DNA from: Stramonita haemastoma | Lineage: Eukaryota > Mollusca > Gastropoda > Neogastropoda > Muricidae | Assembly (NCBI GenBank): GCA_030674155.1 | Contig: CM060320.1 | Location: 25,249,783 to 25,313,782 of the forward strand | Direction: 5' to 3' | DNA: 64,000 nt | Shown here: positions 62,034 to 64,000 of the stretch, piece after piece | Numbering within the stretch: position 1 is the stretch's first letter | Layout of the letters: every line of letters begins with the position of its first letter | Position numbers and translations under genes: made by a program | The notes under the pieces: model-generated | What the model was told of the DNA's origin: nothing | Database searches by the model: none | What the model saw: the letters and a program-made list of their open reading frames with translations, nothing else

Positions 62034-63042
62034 CAAGGCTCTGTACGAGAATGCAGGAAGTGCAGTTTTCATGAACAATCACGTGGGCGAGTTCTTCAAG
62101 ACCACGGTTGGAGTCCGCCAGGGCTGCCTTCTCTCACCTGTACTCTTCAACCTCTTCCTCGAAAACATCATGACAGAGACACTGCAAAACCACCACACTT
62201 CCATCTCCATTGGTGGAAGACCCCTTTGCAACCTCAGATTTGCAGATGACTTTGACCTCATGGGCAGCAGCAAACAAGAACTGCAAATCCTCACAGACAA
62301 TTTAACAGATCGAGCGAGCGCATACGGCATGGAGGTCAGTACAGAGAAATCAAAGATCATGGTCAACAGCGCAAGTAATGACATCACGGAAATAAAGATG
62401 AATGGAGAAACACTAGAAGAGTTGAGCCAATTCAAATACTTAGGCTCCATCCTAACAAAAGATGGCACATCAAACAATGAAGTGAAAGCTCGCATTGCAA
62501 CAGCAACATCTGCTCTAGTCAGACTCGAGAAGATCATCAGAAGCAACAACATCAGCTTCAGCACCAAATACCACCTTTACAAATCCCTCGTGATATCTAT
62601 CCTCCTATATGGCTGTGAATCATGGACTCTGACAGCAGAGTTAGAGAGGAGAATCCAAGCATTCGAGAACAAGTGCCACAGAAGACTCCTCAAAATATCA
62701 TACAAAGAACACAAGACCAATAACTATGTGAAAGAAGAAATCAAAAAGCGTGTGGGCCCCCAAGAGCCTTTGCTCTCCACCATAAAGAGGAGAAAGCTGA
62801 TGTGGTTTGGTCACACCACAAGACACAATACCCTAGCAAAAACCATCCTGCAAGGAACAGTCGAAGGCAAGAGAAGAAGAGGCCGCCAAAAGAAATCATG
62901 GGTTGACAACATCAAAGACTGGACCGCCCAACCCCTACAACACCTCCTACTAGCCACACAGGATCGTGAAGCATGGAAAAAGGTCTCTGTTGCGTCTTCT
63001 CTCATGTCCCCCCTACGTCCTTTGGGACATGGGACTGAGTGA
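62034..63042 (+). pseudogene. LINE direct arm: reverse transcriptase C-terminal half
   Basis: Begins KALYENAGSAVF exactly where the inverted arm breaks, with ten bases present in both arms. It has motif B (GVRQGCLLSPVLFNLF), motif C (RFADDFDLMG), a thumb region (LGSILTKDG) and a C-terminal segment ending RRGRQKKSWVDNIKDW, then a TGA at 63040-63042. Open throughout. Confidence 0.93.
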
Positions 63043-63053
63043 GTGAGTGAGTG
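63035..63053 (+). repeat. LINE 3' tail (TGAG)n
   Basis: Four to five TGAG units follow the stop region and end at the right target duplication. The tail overlaps the stop codon. Confidence 0.85.
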
Positions 63054-63064
63054 ATTCCTTGTTT
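63054..63064. repeat. Right target-site duplication of the LINE
   Basis: ATTCCTTGTTT, identical to 60717-60727. Confidence 0.88.
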
Positions 63065-63150
63065 GTACTAAGTAACTGTCTACGTAGTCTGAATGACCAT
63101 GTTATCTGCTTTTTTCTGTTTTTCAGTTCCCTCTAGCTTTTTTTTCCTTT

Positions 63151-64000
63151 TCATGTTTCAAGTAAACCCATGTATGGGAACCATCTTCTTTGGAAAGCAT
63201 GGTATGTCATATTCAGATAAGCTGCGTGTTTATCAATTTTAAACTTTGTATTTAGTTCTCTTAAAAAATTTTCAACATTTGGAACGGTTTTATTGATTCT
63301 ACATTTATATATGAAAAATTTGCTAAATAGAATTATGAAATCTAGTATTTCGTCAGTTTTGATATTTTCAGCCACACCAAACAAAATAAGCTCATTGTCA
63401 AATGATAAGTTACAGCAGTTAAAGCATTTTGTTTTTAGTACATTTTCTAATTCCCTCCAAAAAGAGACGGAGAAGCCACAGCTATATTGATAGTGCTCTA
63501 CTGCATCTTTTTCCATGCTACAAAAATTACACCTGTCGCCTTCTACAACTCCCATTTTCTCAAATTCACATTGGTCACAAGAATTCTATAACAAATTTTT
63601 GTTTGAAACCACTTAAGTTTTACCTCTTTTATCTTTTTGATTTTCTTCAGCACTGCTGTCCAGTCGACTGCAGTTTTCAGTTTATCTTCCCATTTTACGA
63701 AAGGTTTAATGTCTAATATTTCTATTTCTTCAAGCAGAGCACTGTAATACTGTCGACAACCTTTTTGCGTATTCAGTATTAGCTGCATCGCTTTCGAAAG
63801 TTCATTTTTTTTCGTTGTCTTTCACTTCAATGTTTTTCTTTCTTTTGTATTCACTTATTGATTGCAGACAGCTCATGTAACTTAAGAAGTTTACCCTTGA
63901 ATTAATTTTTTCGGTAAATGCCTGGTAACCTATAAAGTTACCATTTATATCCACCATATCTTTTACAAAAACAATATTACTATTTACCCAAGTCTTGCAG
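63151..64000 (-). mobile_element. LINE 3' end, probably L1/Tx1-like, continuing past the right edge
   Basis: The C-terminal part of a LINE ORF2 in three successive frames: WVNSNIVFVKDMVDINGNF and FTEKINSRVNFLSYM (63980-63815); then NELSKAMQLILNTQKG through LKWFQTKICYRILVTNV (to 63560); then GVVEGDRCNFCSMEKDAVEH (C-x2-C...H zinc-finger-like end), finishing at 63151. Frame changes fall at an eight-A run (63805-63812) and a four-A run (63555-63558). It belongs to a different LINE type from the 60728 element. The reverse transcriptase core must lie outside the window. Confidence 0.88.

Larger units (their letters stand above)
60728..63053. mobile_element. LINE (non-LTR retrotransposon) insertion split by 5' inversion
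   Basis: A 2.3-kb insertion flanked by an 11-bp target duplication. It holds the 3' half of a LINE in plus orientation (62034-63053) and the preceding part inverted (62030 down to 60728). Together they cover the end of an APE-type endonuclease, the linker, the reverse transcriptase and the C-terminal region; the 5' part of the element is missing. The tail is (TGAG)n rather than poly(A). Both arms are free of stops, so the insertion is young or the source active. The enzyme cannot be made from this copy since the catalytic motif A and motif C lie on opposite strands. Confidence 0.93.

Overview
The window is eukaryotic nuclear DNA from an invertebrate animal, most likely a mollusc and probably a gastropod. 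The evidence is intron-containing animal genes with GT/AG splice sites, very abundant CA/GT, GA/CT and AGT microsatellites, many tRNA-derived SINE copies, and LINE reverse transcriptases of types common in molluscs. The phylum is inferred, not proven. There is no operon, no CRISPR array and no free-standing tRNA or rRNA gene.

Two conserved genes can be read exon by exon, both on the minus strand. (1) TAF6L, a histone-fold plus HEAT-domain subunit of SAGA/PCAF-type coactivators, has ten coding exons between 15773 and 387 and continues off the left edge. A putative intronless gene of unknown function (3046-4029) and a broken zinc-finger ORF (about 4470-4894) lie in its last visible intron. (2) A CRTAC1-type secreted protein has nine exons between 38481 and 28424 encoding the beta-propeller and ASPIC/UnbV domain. 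A tenth exon (26144-25204) is phase-compatible and carries about 18 copies of a 9-residue Pro/Arg/Ser repeat followed by a slit-like C-terminal cystine knot. If spliced as I predict, this replaces the usual EGF end of CRTAC1 with a cystine knot, which would be a new architecture.

Between and around the genes the DNA is dominated by repeats. From 11.7 to 21.4 kb there is a dense set of copies of one tRNA-derived SINE family in both orientations. From 39 to 49 kb lie microsatellites and two arrays of a degenerate AT-rich repeat. From 49 to 59 kb there are several minisatellites, some in segments with good splice sites that look like exons of unrecognised minus-strand genes. At the right end a LINE (60728-63053) has inserted with an 11-bp target duplication and is split into an inverted 5' arm and a direct 3' arm, the signature of twin priming. 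A second LINE 3' end on the minus strand runs off the right edge.

Several conserved exons carry single-base frameshifts, mostly in short homopolymers, while splice sites and the rest of the reading frame are intact. The simplest explanation is uncorrected indels in a long-read assembly, so gene models here should be checked against RNA or polished sequence before any pseudogene call.
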